Positions 1-13,300 of a stretch of DNA of 64,000 bases are shown here, piece after piece (positions within the stretch are counted from its first letter, which is position 1; the number at the start of each line of letters is the position of its first letter). Source of the stretch: Cavia porcellus. Lineage: Eukaryota > Chordata > Mammalia > Rodentia > Caviidae. Both the position numbers and the translations under genes were made by a program. A model generated the notes under the pieces. That model searched no databases. It saw nothing but the letters and a program-made list of their open reading frames with translations, and was not told the DNA's origin. The stretch is taken from positions 3,348,001 to 3,412,000 of the forward strand of contig NW_026947546.1 of the NCBI RefSeq assembly GCF_034190915.1, in the 5' to 3' direction.

Positions 1-3000
1 TAACGATAAGCCTAAACCTAACCCTAAACCTAAACCCTATCCCTAATCGCTAACCCTAACTATAACCATAACCCAAACACTAACACCAAAACACTAACCC
101 TAATCATAACACAACCCTAGCTCTAATCCTAACCTTCTAACTCTAACCCTAACACAAATCCGAACCCGAACCCTAACACTAACACCTACCCCTAACCCTA
201 ACCCTAACCACTAACCCTAACCCTAACCCTAACCCTATCCCTAACCGTAAACCTAATGCTAACCCTATCCCTAACCCTAAACCTATCAATAAACCGAACC
301 CTAGCCCTAAAACTATCCCTAACCCTAATCCTAGAACTGAGCCAAAAACTAACTCTAACTGTAAACCTAACCCTAATCCATAACCCTAACCCTAACCCTA
401 CCCCTAAACTCACTCTAACCCTATCCCTAATCCCTAACCCTAACCCTAACCCTAACCCAAACACTAACCCCGAAACCCTAACCCTAAACCTAACCCTAAC
501 ATTAATCCTAAACTTCTAACCCTAACCCTAACCCTAGCCCTAACCTTAACGCTAAAACTAACCATAACCCAAAACACTAACCCTAACCCTAAGACTAACA
601 CTAACACCTAACCCTAACCATAACCCTATCATTAAACCTAAACTTAATGCTAACCCTGTCCCTAACCCTAACCCAGACAATAAACCTAATCCTAAACCTA
701 AAACTATCCCTAACCCTAATCATAATACTGAGCCTAACACTAACCCTAAGCCTAACTCTAACCCTAATTTCTAACTCTAACCCTAACCAGAACAGTAACC
801 CTAGTCCATAACCCTAACATTAACCTTTACAATAACACTAACCCTAACAGTAACACTAACCCATAAGCCTGACCCTAACCTTATCCCTAATCCCTAAGCC
901 TAGCTCTAACAATAACACTAACCCTAACCATAACCCTCAATATAACTGTAAACCTAACACTAACCATAACCATATTCTTATCACCTAACCCATAACAATA
1001 AACAAAACCCGAACCCTAAACCTAACCCTAAACTTAATAGTAACCGTGAAACTATCAGTCTTCTGAAGCCTAACCCGGACACTATCCCTAACACCTAACC
1101 CCTAAACCTAACCCGAACATGCCCCTAACCCTAACCTTAAACGTAACCGTAAACCTAACCCTAACCCTAAACCTAAACATAACCCTAACCATTACCCTAA
1201 CACTAACACTAATCCTAAACTCTAACCCTAACACTTACCCTAACCCTAACCCTAAACTGTAAAACCAAACCCTAACCCTAACACAAACCCTAACCCAAAA
1301 TCTAAACCTAACCCTAACTTAATCCTAACCCTAACCCTAACCCTAACCCTAACCCATAACAATAACCCTAACCCTAACCGTAACCCTAACACTAACACTA
1401 ACTTCTAACCTTAACCCTAACCTTAATCATAACCCTAAGACTAAATCTCACCCTAAACTCTACCACTAACCCTAAACGCAACCCTAAGCCTAAACTTAAA
1501 CCATATCATAACCCTAAACCTAACACTAAACCTAACCCAAAACCTAACCCTAACACTAAACCTAATCCTAAAACCTAACCCTAACCCTAACACTAAGCCT
1601 AACTCTAAAACTAACCATAACCCTAACCTTAACCTTAACCCTAAACCCAACCCTATCCCTAAACCTGACCCTAAACCTTACCCTAATCTAACCCTAACCC
1701 TAACCATAACCCTAACCCTTACCCTTACCCTAAACTCTAACCCTAACGCTAACCCTAACCCTAATCTCTAACTCTAAACGATAACAATAAACCTAACCCT
1801 AAATAGAACCCTAAACCTAAACCTAACCTTAACCCTAACCATAACGCTAACCCTAACCGTAACCCTAGTTTTAAACCTAAGCTGAATACTAACACTAATC
1901 CATAACCCTAACCTTAACCCTTACCATAACCCTTACACTAAATGCAAAACTAGCCCCTAACTCTAACACTAACCCTATCCATAATCCCTAACCCTAATCC
2001 TAACCCTAACACTAAAACTAGCCATAACCCTAAATGAAACACCAACACTAAACGTAACCCTAAACATAACCTTAACCATATCCTTAACACCTAACCCCTA
2101 ACCCTAACCCAAACCCTAAACCTAACCATAACCCTAACACTAACACTAATGCTAATCCTAAACCCTAACCATAACCCTCACCCTAACGCTAACCCAAAAC
2201 CTACCTCTAATCCCTATCCTAAACCTAACCATAACCCTAAACCTAACCCTAAACCGAACACTAACCGTAACCCTAAACATAACCTTAACCCTAACCCTCC
2301 CTACCAATAACCATAACCCTAAACCAAAGTTAACACTAACCCTAACTTTAACACTTAACCCTAAACCTTAACCCTAACGCTAAGCCTAACCCTAACATCT
2401 AACACTAAACCTATCCCTAAACAAAGCCTAATCATAACCATAACCCTAACACTCTAAAACTAAACCATATCGAAACCCTAACCTTATCAATAACACTAAC
2501 CCTAGCCCTAACCCTAACTTCAAACTCTAACCCTAACCCTTACACTATCCCTAACACTAAACCTAACCCTAACAGAAACCCTAACCCTGAAGCTAACCTC
2601 TAACCCTAACCCTAGCCCTTACCCTAACCCAAACCCCTATGCAAAACCTAACCCTAACCCTAACCCTAAACCTCACACTAACCATAAAACTAACCCTAAC
2701 CCTAAACCTAACCTTAACCCTAACCCTAACCCTAACCCCAACCCTAACACTCACCCTAACCCTATCCCTAATCGCTAACCCTAACCATAACCATAACCCA
2801 AACACTAACACCAAAACCCGAACCCAAATCATAACACAAAACATCACCGTAACCCTAACATTAACCCTAGCTCTAATCCTAACCTTCTAGCCCTGACCCT
2901 AACCCTAATCCTAACCCTAACCCTAACACCTAACCCTAAGCCTAACACCTAATCCTAACCCTGACCCTATCCCTCACCGTAAACCTAATGCTAACCCTAT

Positions 3001-3381
3001 CCCTAACAATAACCCTATCAATAAACTAAACCCTAGCACTAAAACTATCCCTAAACCTAATCCTAGAACTGAGCCTAATGCTAACTCTAACTGTAAACTT
3101 AACACTAATCCATAACCATAACCCTAACCCAAACCCTAAAACTCACTCTAACCCTATCCCTAATCCCTAACACTAACCCGAACCCCAACCCAAACACTAA
3201 CCCCGAATCCCTAACCCTAAACCTAACCCGAACCCTAATCCTAAACTTAACCCTAAACCTAATCCTAAACCTAACCATAAACCTAACCGTAACCCTAAGC
3301 CTAACCTTAACCCTAAAACTAACAAGAACCCAAATTCATAACCCTAAACCTAACTCTAATCCTAACCCTAATCCCTAACCC
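1..3381. repeat. Higher-order repeat unit 1, complete (3,381 bp)
   Basis: Carries the full landmark order: a at 1, b about 286, c about 670, d about 788, e about 971, f at 1053, h about 1257, i about 1433, j about 1500, k about 1862 (variant CCTAGTTTTAAACC), l about 2076, m about 2296, n about 2464 (variant CATATCGAAACC), o about 2633, p about 2762, q about 3019, r about 3330. Several landmarks are variant forms, so this copy has drifted from those further right. The next a landmark begins at 3382. The window opening exactly on the a landmark is probably chance. The first 268 bases recur without change at 3382-3649. Confidence 0.88.
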
Positions 3382-4030
3382 TAACGATAAGCCTAAACCT
3401 AACCCTAAACCTAAACCCTATCCCTAATCGCTAACCCTAACTATAACCATAACCCAAACACTAACACCAAAACACTAACCCTAATCATAACACAACCCTA
3501 GCTCTAATCCTAACCTTCTAACTCTAACCCTAACACAAATCCGAACCCGAACCCTAACACTAACACCTACCCCTAACCCTAACCCTAACCACTAACCCTA
3601 ACCCTAACCCTAACCCTATCCCTAACCGTAAACCTAATGCTAACCCTATGCCTAACCCTAACCGTATCAATAAACTAAACCCTAGCCCTAAAGCTATCCC
3701 TAAACCTAATCCTAGAACTGAGCCTAACGTTAACACTAACTGTAAACTTAACACTAATCCATAACCATAACCCTAACCCAAACCCTAAAATTCACAATAA
3801 CCCTATCCCTACTCCATAACCCTTACCGTAACCCTAACCCAAACACTAACCCTGAAACCCTAACCCTAAACCGAACCCGAACCCTAATCCTAAACTTAAC
3901 CCTAAACCTAACCCTAAACCTAACCATAACCCTAATCGTAACCCTAACCCTAACCCTAACCCTAAAACTAACACGAACCCAAATTCATAACCCTAAACCT
4001 AACTCTAAACCTAACCCTAATCCCTAACCC
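3382..4030. repeat. Mini-unit 2 (649 bp): a block joined straight to q-r
   Basis: Starts like a complete unit (a, then post-a sequence) and matches positions 1-268 base for base up to 3649. At 3650 (C in unit 1, G here) it changes to the q version, with TCAATAAACTAAACC about 3668 and r about 3971, and then meets the next a. Blocks b to p, about 2.7 kb, are missing. Blocks a-b and p-q are diverged copies of each other, offset by about 650 bp, so unequal exchange between them would give exactly this product. Confidence 0.85.
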
Positions 4031-7000
4031 TAGGGATAAGCCTAAACCTAACCCTAAACCTAAACCCTATCCCTAATCGCTAACCCTAACCATAACCATA
4101 ACCCAAACACTAACACGAAAACCCTAAACCTAATCGTAACACAAAACCTCACCGTAACCCTAACACTAACCCTAGCTCTAATCCTAACCATCTAACTCTA
4201 ACCGTAACCTTAATCCTAATCCGAACCCTAACAATAACACCTACCCCTAACCCTAACACTAAGCCCTAACTGTAACCCTATCCCTAACCGTAAACCTAAT
4301 GCTAACCCTATCCCTAACCCTAAACCTATCAATAAACTGAACCCTAGCCCTAAATCTATCCCTAACCCTAATCCTAGAAATGAGCCTAACACTAACTCTA
4401 ACTGTAAACGTAACATTAATCAATAACCCTAACCCTAACCCTACCCCTAAACTCACTCTAACCCTATCCCTAATCCCTAAGTCTAACCCTAAACCTAACC
4501 CAAACACTAACCCCGAAACCCTAACCCTAAACCTAACCCTAACATTAATCCTAACCTTCTAACCCTAACCCTAACCCTAGCCCTAACACTAACGCTAAAA
4601 CTAACCCTAACCCAAAACCCTAACCCTAACCCTAAGACTAAAACTAACACCTAACCCTAACCATAACCCTATCATTAAACCTAAAGCTAATGCTAACCCT
4701 GTCCCTAAACCTAACCCAGACAATAAACCTAACCCTAAACCTGAAACTATCCCTAACCCTAATCATAATACTCAGCCTAACACTAACCCTAAGCCTAACC
4801 CTAACCCTAATTTCTAACTCTAAACCTAACCAGAACAGTAACCCTTGTCCATAACCCTAACATTAAACTTTACAATAACCCTAACCCTAACCGTAACACT
4901 AACCCCTAAGCCTGACCCTAACCTTATCCCTAATCCCTAAGCCTAGCTCTAACAATAACACTAACCTTAACCATAACCCTAAACATAACTGTAAACCTAA
5001 CCCTAACCATAACCATATTCTTATCACCTAACCCATAACCCTAAACAAAACCCGAACCCTAAACCTAACCCTAAACCTAATAGTAACCCTGAACCTATCA
5101 GTCTTCCGAAGCCTAACCCTGACCCTATCCCTAACAACTAACCCCTAAACCTAACCCTAACCTGCCCCTAACCCTAACCTTAAACGTAACCGTAAACCTA
5201 ACCCTAACGCTAACCCTACCCATTACCCTAACACTAACACTAATCCTAAAACTAACCCTAACACTTACCCTAACCCTAACCCTAAACTGTAAAACCAAAC
5301 CCTAACCCTAACACAAACACTAACCCAAAATCTAAACCTAACCCTAACCTAAATCCTAACCCTAACCCTAACCCATAACAGTAACCCTAACCCTAACTGT
5401 AACCCTAACCCTAACACTAATTTCTAAACTTAACCCTAACCCTAATCATAACCCTAAGACTAAATCTCACCCTAAACTCTAACATTAACCCTAAACACAA
5501 CCCTACCCTAAACCTAAACCATATCATAACCCTAAACCTAACACTAAACCTAACCCAAAACCTAACCCTAACACTAAACCTAACCCTAAAACATAACCCT
5601 AACCCTAACACTAATCCTAACTCTAAAACTAACCATAACCCTAAATTTAACCTTAAACCTAACCCCAACCCTATCCCTAAACCTGACCATAAACCTAATC
5701 CTAATCTAACCCTAACCCTAACCATAACCCTAACCCTTACCCTTACCCTAAACTCTAACCTGAACGCTAACCCTAACCCTAATCTCTAACTCTAAACGCT
5801 AACAATAAACCTAACCCTAAACCGAACCCTAAACCTAAACCTAACCTTAACCCTAACCATAACGCTAAGCCTAACCGTCACCCTGGTTTTAATCCTAAGC
5901 AGAATACTAACACTAATCCATAACCCTAACCTTAACCCTTACCATAACCCTAACACTAAATGTAAAACTAGCCCCTAACCCTAACACTAAACGTATCCGT
6001 AATCCCTAACCCTAATCCTAACCCTAACACTAAAACTAGCCATAACCCTAAATGTAACACCAACACTAAACGTAACCCTAAACATAACCTTAACCATATC
6101 CTTAAAACCTAACCCCTAATCCTAACCCAAACACTAAACCTAACAATAACCCTAACAATAACACTAATGCTAACCCTAAACCCTAACCATAACCCTCACC
6201 CTAACGCTAACCCAAAACCTACCTCTGATCCCTATCCTTAACCTAACCCTAACCCTAAACCTAACCCTAAACCGAACACTATCCATAACGCTAAACATAA
6301 CCTTAACCCTAACCCTCCCTACCTATAACCATAACCCTAAACCAAAGTCTAACACTAACCCTAACTTTAACACTTAACCCTAAACCTTAACCCTAACGCT
6401 ATCCCTAACCCTAACATCTAACACTAAACCTATCCCTAAAGAAAGCCTAATCATAACCATAACCCTAACACTCTAAAACTAACCCATACCGAAACCCTAA
6501 CCTTATCAATAAGACTAACCCTAGCCCTAACCCTAACTTCTAACTCTAACCCTAACCCTTACACTATCCCTAACACTAAACCTAACCCTAACTGAAACCC
6601 TAACCCTAAAGCTAACCTCTAACCCTAATCCTAGCCCTTACCCTAACCCAAACCCCTACGCAAAACCTAACCCTAACCCTAACCCTAAAACTCACACTAA
6701 CCCTAAACATAACCCTAACCCTAAACCTAACCTTAACCCTAACCCTAACCCTAACCCTAACCCTAACCCTAACACTCACCCTAACCCTATCCCTAATCGC
6801 TAACCCTAACCATAAGCATAACCCAAACACTAACACCAAAACCCTAACCCTAATCATAACACAAAACATCACCGTAACCCTAACCCTAAACCTAGCTCTA
6901 ATCCTAACCTTCTAACCCTAACCCTAACACTAATCCTAACCCTAACCCTAACACCTAACCCTAACCCTAACACCTAACCCTAACCCTGACCCTATCCCTA

Positions 7001-7406
7001 ACCGTAAACCTAATGCTAACCCTATCCCTAACCCTAACCCTATCAATAAACTAAACCTTAGCCCTAAAACTATCCCTACACCTAATCCTAGAACTGAGCC
7101 TAACGCTAACACTAACTGTAAACTTAACACTAATCCATAACCATAACCCTAACCCAAACCCTAAAATTCACACTAACCCTATCCCTACTCCATAACCCTT
7201 ATCCTAACCCTATCCCAAACACTAACCCCAAAACCCTAATCCTAAACCTAACCCGAACCCTAATCCTAAACTTAACCCTAAACCTAACCCTGAACCTAAC
7301 CATAACCCTAACCGTAACCCTAACCCTAACCCTAACCCTAAAACTAACACGAACCCAAATTCATAACCCTAAACCTAACTCTAATCCTAACCCTAATCCC
7401 TAACCC
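4031..7406. repeat. Higher-order repeat unit 3, complete (3,376 bp)
   Basis: Full landmark order from a (variant TAGGGATAAG) through b about 4328 (variant with ACTGAACC), c, d about 4831, f about 5096 (variant TCTTCCGAAG), k at 5885, m about 6316, n about 6485, q about 7044 and r about 7352. Its b block reads CATTAATCAATAACC downstream of the landmark, which I call the alpha subtype; it is shared only with the two halves of unit 4. Confidence 0.88.
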
Positions 7407-10395
7407 TAACGATAAGCCTAAACCTAACCCTAAACCTAAACCCTATCCCTAATCGCTAACCCTAACCATAACCATAACCCAAACACTAACACCAAAACCC
7501 TAACCCTAATCGTAACACAAAACCTCACCGTAACCCTAACCCTAACCCTAGCTCTAATCCTAACCATCTAACTCTAACCGTAACCTTAATCCTAACCCGA
7601 ACCCTAACAATGACACCTACACCTAACCCTAACCCTAAGCCCTAACTCTAACCCTATCCCTAACCGTAAACCTAATGCTAACCCTATCCCTAACACTAAA
7701 CCTATCAATAAACCGAACCCTAGCCCTAAAATTATCCCTAACCCTAATCCTAGAAATGAGCCTAAAACTAACTCTAACTGTAAACGTAACATTAATCAAT
7801 AACCCTAACCCTAACCCTACCCCTAAACTCACTCTAACCCTATCCCTAATCCCTAACCCTAACCCTAACCCGAAACCCTAACCCTAAGCCCTAACCCTAA
7901 CCTTAACCCTATCCCTAACCGTATACCTAATGCTAACCCTCTCCCTAACCCTAAACCTATCAATAAACCGAACCCTAGTCCTAATACTATCCATAACCCT
8001 AATCCCAGAAATGAGCCTAAAACTAACTCTAACGGTAAACGTAACAGTAATCCATAACCCTAACCCTAACCCTAACCCTTAACTGACTCTAACCCTATCC
8101 CTACTTCCTAACTCTAACTCTAACCCTAACCCAAACACTAACCCCGAAACCCTAACCCTAAACCTAACCCTAACATTAATCCTAACTTTCTAACCCTAAC
8201 ACTAACCCTAGCCCTAACCCTAACGCTAAAACTAAACCTAACCCGAAACCCTAACCCTAACCCTAAGCCTAACAATAACACCTAACCCTAACCATAACCC
8301 TATCATTAAACCTAAACTTAATGCTAACCCTGTCCCTAACCCTAACCCAGACAATAAACCTAATCCTAAACCTAAAACTATCCCTAACCCTAATCATAAT
8401 ACTGAGCCTAACACTAACCCTAAGCCTAACCCTAACCCTAATTTCTAACTCTAACCCTAACCAGAACAGTAACCCTAGTCCATAACCCTAACATTAACCT
8501 TTACAATAACCCTAACCACAACAGTAACACTAACCCCTAAGCCTGACCCTAACCTTATCCCTAATCCCTAAGCCTAGCTCTAACAATAACACTAACCCTA
8601 ACCATAACCCTAAATATAACTGTAAAACTAACCCTAACCATAACCATATTCTTATCACCTAACCCATAACCCTAAACACAACCCGAACCCTAAACCTAAT
8701 AGTAACGCTGAACCTATCAGTATTCTGAACCCTAACCCTAACCCTAACCCTAACCCCTAACCCTAACCTTAAACGTAACCGTAAACCTAATGCTAAACCT
8801 AACCCTAATCGTAACCCTAACCCTAACCATTACCCTAACACTAACACTAATCCTAAACTCTAACCCTAACACTTACCCTAACCCTAACCCTAAACTGTAA
8901 AACCAGACCCTAACCCTAACACAAACCCTAACCCAAAATCTGAAGCTAACCCTAACCCAAATCCTAACTCTAACACTAACCCTAACCCATAACAATAACC
9001 CTAACCCTAACCGTAACCCTAACCCAAACACTAAATTCTAACCTTAACCCTAACCCTAATCATAACCCTAAGACTAAATCTTACCCTAAACTCTAACACT
9101 AACCCTAAACGTAACCCTACCGATAAACCTAAACCATATCATAACACTAAACCTAACACTAAACCTAACCCAAAACCTAACCCTAACACTAAACCTAACC
9201 CTAAAACATAACCCTAACCCTAACACTAAGCCTAACCCTAAAACTAACCATAATCCTAACCTTAACGTTAACAGTAACCTCAACCCTATCCCTAAACCTG
9301 ACCCTAAACCTAACCCTAATCTAACCCTAACACTAACCATAACCCTAACCTTTACCCTTACCCTAAACTCTAACCCTAACGCTAACCCTAACCCTAATCT
9401 CTAACTCTAAACGCTAACAATAAACCTAACCCTAAACCGAACCATAAACCTAAACCTAACCTTAACCCTAACCATAACGCTAACCCTAACCGTAACCCTA
9501 GTTTTAACCCTAAGCTGAATACTAACACTAATCCATGACCCTAACCTTAACCCTTACCATAACCCGTACACTAAATGCAAAACTAGCCCCTAACTCTAAC
9601 ACTAACCATATCCATAATCCCTAACTCTAATCCTAACCCTAACACTAAAACTAGCCGTAACCCTAAATGTAACACCAACACTAAACGTAACCCTAAACAT
9701 AACCTTAACCATATCCTTAACACCTAACCCCTAACCCTAACCCAAACCCTAAACCTAACCATAACCCTAACAATAACACTAATGCTAACCCTAAACCCTA
9801 ACCATAACCCTCACCCTAACGCTAACCCAAAACCTACCTCTGATCCCTATCCTTAACCTAACCCTAACCCTAAACCTAACCCTAAACCGAACACTATCCA
9901 TAACGCTAAACATAACCTTAACCCTAACCCTCCCTACCTATAACCATAACCCTAAACCGAAGTCTAACACTAACCCTAACTTTAACACTTAACCCTAAAC
10001 CTTAACCCTAACGCTAACCCTAACCCTAACATCTAACACTAAACCTATCCCTAAACAAAGCCTAATCATAACCATTACCCTAACACTCTAAAACTAATCC
10101 ATACCGAAACCCTAACCTTATCAATAACACTAACCCTAGCCCTAACCCTAACTTCTAACTCTAACCCTAACACTTACACTATCCCTAACACTAAACCTGA
10201 CCCTAACTGAAACCCTAACCCTAAAGCTAACCTCTAACACTAACCCTAGCCCTTACCCTAACCCAAACCCCTACGCAAAACCTAACCCTAACCCTAACCC
10301 TAAAACTCACACTAACCCTAAACATAACCCTAACCCTAAACCTAACCTTAACCCTAACCCTAACCCTAACCCTAACCCTAACACTCACCCTAACA
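7407..10395. repeat. Higher-order repeat unit 4, first half, ending in a p/a fusion
   Basis: Runs a, b, a second b, c, d, e, f (8715, variant TATTCTGAA), h, i, j, k (9500, variant CCTAGTTTTAACC), l, m, n, o and p. At p about 10396 it does not continue to q-r. It passes directly into the sequence that normally follows a, with signature CATCTAACTCTAACCG at about 10519, and then into b. The roughly 650 bp p-q-r stretch that usually separates these parts is absent. This is the deletion counterpart expected for the event that makes mini-units 3382-4030 and 13982-14643. Confidence 0.8.
7635..8140. repeat. Tandem pair of b blocks (alpha then beta), period 255 bp
   Basis: The AATGCTAACC core occurs at 7674 and again at 7929. 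The first copy has CATTAATCAATAACC (alpha). The second has GTATACC before the core, CTCTCCC after it, and CAGTAATCCATAACC (beta). Most units carry only one b block, either alpha, beta or a third gamma type with GAACTGAGCCAAAA and CTAATGCATAAGCC. The pair therefore joins two b subtypes in one unit. Confidence 0.8.
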
Positions 10396-13300
10396 CTATC
10401 CCTAATCGCTAACCATAACCATAACCATAACCCAAACACTAACACCAAAACCCTAACCCTAATCGTAACACAAAACCTCACCGTAACCCTAACCCTAACC
10501 CTAGCTCTAATCCTAACCATCTAACTCTAACCGTAACCTTAATCCTAACCCGAAACCTAACAATAACACCTACACCTAACCCTAACCCTAAGCCCTAACT
10601 CTAACCCTATCCCTAACCGTAAACCTAATGCTAACCCTATCCCTAACACTAAACCTATCAATAAACCGAACCCTAGCCCTAAAATTATCCCTAACACTAA
10701 TCCTAGAAATGAGCCTAAAACTAACTCTAACTGTAAACGTAACATTAATCAATAACCCTAACCCTAACCCTACCCCTAAACTCACTCTAACCCTATCCCT
10801 AATCCCTAACCCTAACCCTAACCCTAACCCTAACCCTAAGCCCTAATCCTAACCTTAACCCTATCCCTAACCGTATACCTAATGCTAACCCTCTCCCTAA
10901 CCCTAAACCTATCAATAAACCGAACCCTAGTCCTAAAACTATCCATAACCCTAATCCCAGAAATGAGCCTAAAACTAACTCTAACGGTAAACGTAACAGT
11001 AATCCATAACCCTAACCCTAAACCTAACCCTTAAATGACTCTAACCCTATCCCTAATTCCTAACTCTAACTCTAACCCTAACCCAAACACTAACCCCGAA
11101 ACCCTAACCCTAAACCTAACCCTAACATTAATCCTAACCTTCTAACCCTAACACTAACCCTAGCCCTAACCCTAACGCTAAAACTAAACCTAACCCGAAA
11201 CCCTAACCCTAACCCTAAGCCTAACAATAACACCTAACCCTAACCATAACCCTATCATTAAACCTAAACTTAATGCTAACCCTGTCCCTAACCCTAACCC
11301 AGACAATAAACCTAATCCTAAACCTAAAACTATCCCTAACCCTAATCATAATACTGAGCCTAACACTAACCCTAAGCCTAACCCTAACCCTAATTTCTAA
11401 CTCTAACCCTAACCAGAACAGTAACCCTACTCCATAACCCTAACATTAACCTTTACAATAACCCTAACCCTAACAGTAACACTAACCCCTAAGCCTGACC
11501 CTAACCTTATCCCTAATCCCTAAGCCTAGCTCTAACAATAACACTAACCCTAACCATAACCCTAAATATAACTGTAAAACTAACCCTAACCATAACCATA
11601 TACTTATCACCTAACCCATAACAATAAACAAAACCCGAACCCTAAACCTAACCCTAAACCTAATAGTAAACCTAAAATTATCAGTCTTCTGAAGCCTAAC
11701 CCGGACACTATCCCTAACACCTAACCCCTAAACCTAACCCGATCATGCCCCTAACCCTAACCTTAAATGTAACCGTATACCTAACCCTAACCCTAAACCT
11801 AAACCTAACCCTAACCATTACCCTAACACTAACACTAATCCTAAACTCTAACCGTAACACTTACCCTAACACTAAGCCTAAACTGTAAAACCAAACCCTA
11901 ACCCTAACACAAACCCTAACCCAAAATCTAAACCTAACCCTAACTTAATCCTAACCCTAACCCTAACCCTAACCCTAACCCATAACAATAACCCTAACCC
12001 TAACCGTAACCCTAACACTAACACTAACTTCTAACCTTAACCCTAACCCTAATCATAACCCTAAGACCAAATCTCACCCTAAACTCTACCACTAACCCTA
12101 AATGCAACCATAAGCCTAAACCTAAACCATATCATAACCCTAAACCTAACACTAAACCTAACCCAAAACCTAACCCTAACACTAAACCTAACCCTAAAAC
12201 CTAACCCTAACCCTAACACTAAGCCTAACTCTAAAACTAACCATAACCCTAACCTTAACCTTAATCCTAACCCCAACCCTATCCCTAAACCTGACCCTAA
12301 ACCTTACCCTAATCTAACCCTAACCCTAACCATAACCCTAACCCTTACCCTTACCCTAAACTCTAACCCTAACGCTAACCCTAACCCTAATCTCTAACTC
12401 TAAACGATAACAATAAACCTAACCCTAAATAGAACCCTAAACCTAAACCTAACCTTAACCCTAACCATAACGCTAACCCTAACCGTAACCCTGGTTTTAA
12501 CCCTAAGCAGAATACTAACACTAATCCATAATCCTAACCTTAACCCTTACCATAACCCTAACACTAATTGTAAAACTAGCCCCTAACCCTAACACTAACC
12601 CTATCCATAATCCCTAAGCCTAATCCTAACCCTAACACTAAAACTAGCCATAACCCTAAATGTAACACCAACACTAAACGTAACCCTAAACATAACCTTA
12701 ACCATATGCTTAACACCTAACCCCTAATCCTAACCCAAACCCTAAACCTAACCATAACCCTAACACTAACACTAATGCTAACCCTAAACCCTAACAATAA
12801 CCCTCACACTAACGCTAACCCAAAACCTACCTCTAATCCCTATCCTAAACTAACCCTAACCCTAAACCTAACCCTAAACCGAACACTAACCGTAACCCTA
12901 AACATAACCTTAACCCTAACCCTCCCTACCTATAACCATAACCCTAAACCAAAGTCTAACACTCACCATAACTTTAACACTTAACCCTAAACCTTAACCC
13001 TAACGCTAACCCTAACCCTAACATCTAACACTAAACCTATCCCTAAACAAAGCCTAATCATAACCATAACCCTAACACTCTAAAACTAAACCATACCGAA
13101 ACCCTAACCCTATCAATAACACTAACCCTAGCCCTAAACCTAACTTCTAACTCTAACCCTAATCCTTACACTATCCCTAACACTAAACCTAACCCTAACT
13201 GAAACCCTAACCCTAAAGCTAACCTCTAACACTTACCCTAGCCATTACCCTAACCCAAACCCCTACGCAAAACCTAACCCTAACCCTAACCCTAAAACTC

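Noticed and set aside
1..300. Window start as a true chromosome end (telomere cap)
   Set aside because: A functional cap would be long perfect CCCTAA. The first 300 bases are as degenerate as the rest, and they recur at 3382 as an internal piece of the array.
967..1000. AT-rich landmark e (CATATTCTTATCACC) and TATA-like words as promoters
   Set aside because: It is one drifted set of hexamers that recurs as part of the unit, and no gene lies downstream. Nothing marks it as a regulatory site.
1862..1880. k landmark (CCTGGTTTTAACC) as a conserved protein-binding or terminator motif
   Set aside because: It is the most divergent word in the unit and so a good marker, but its retention follows from copying of the unit. 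There is no hairpin or other sign of function.
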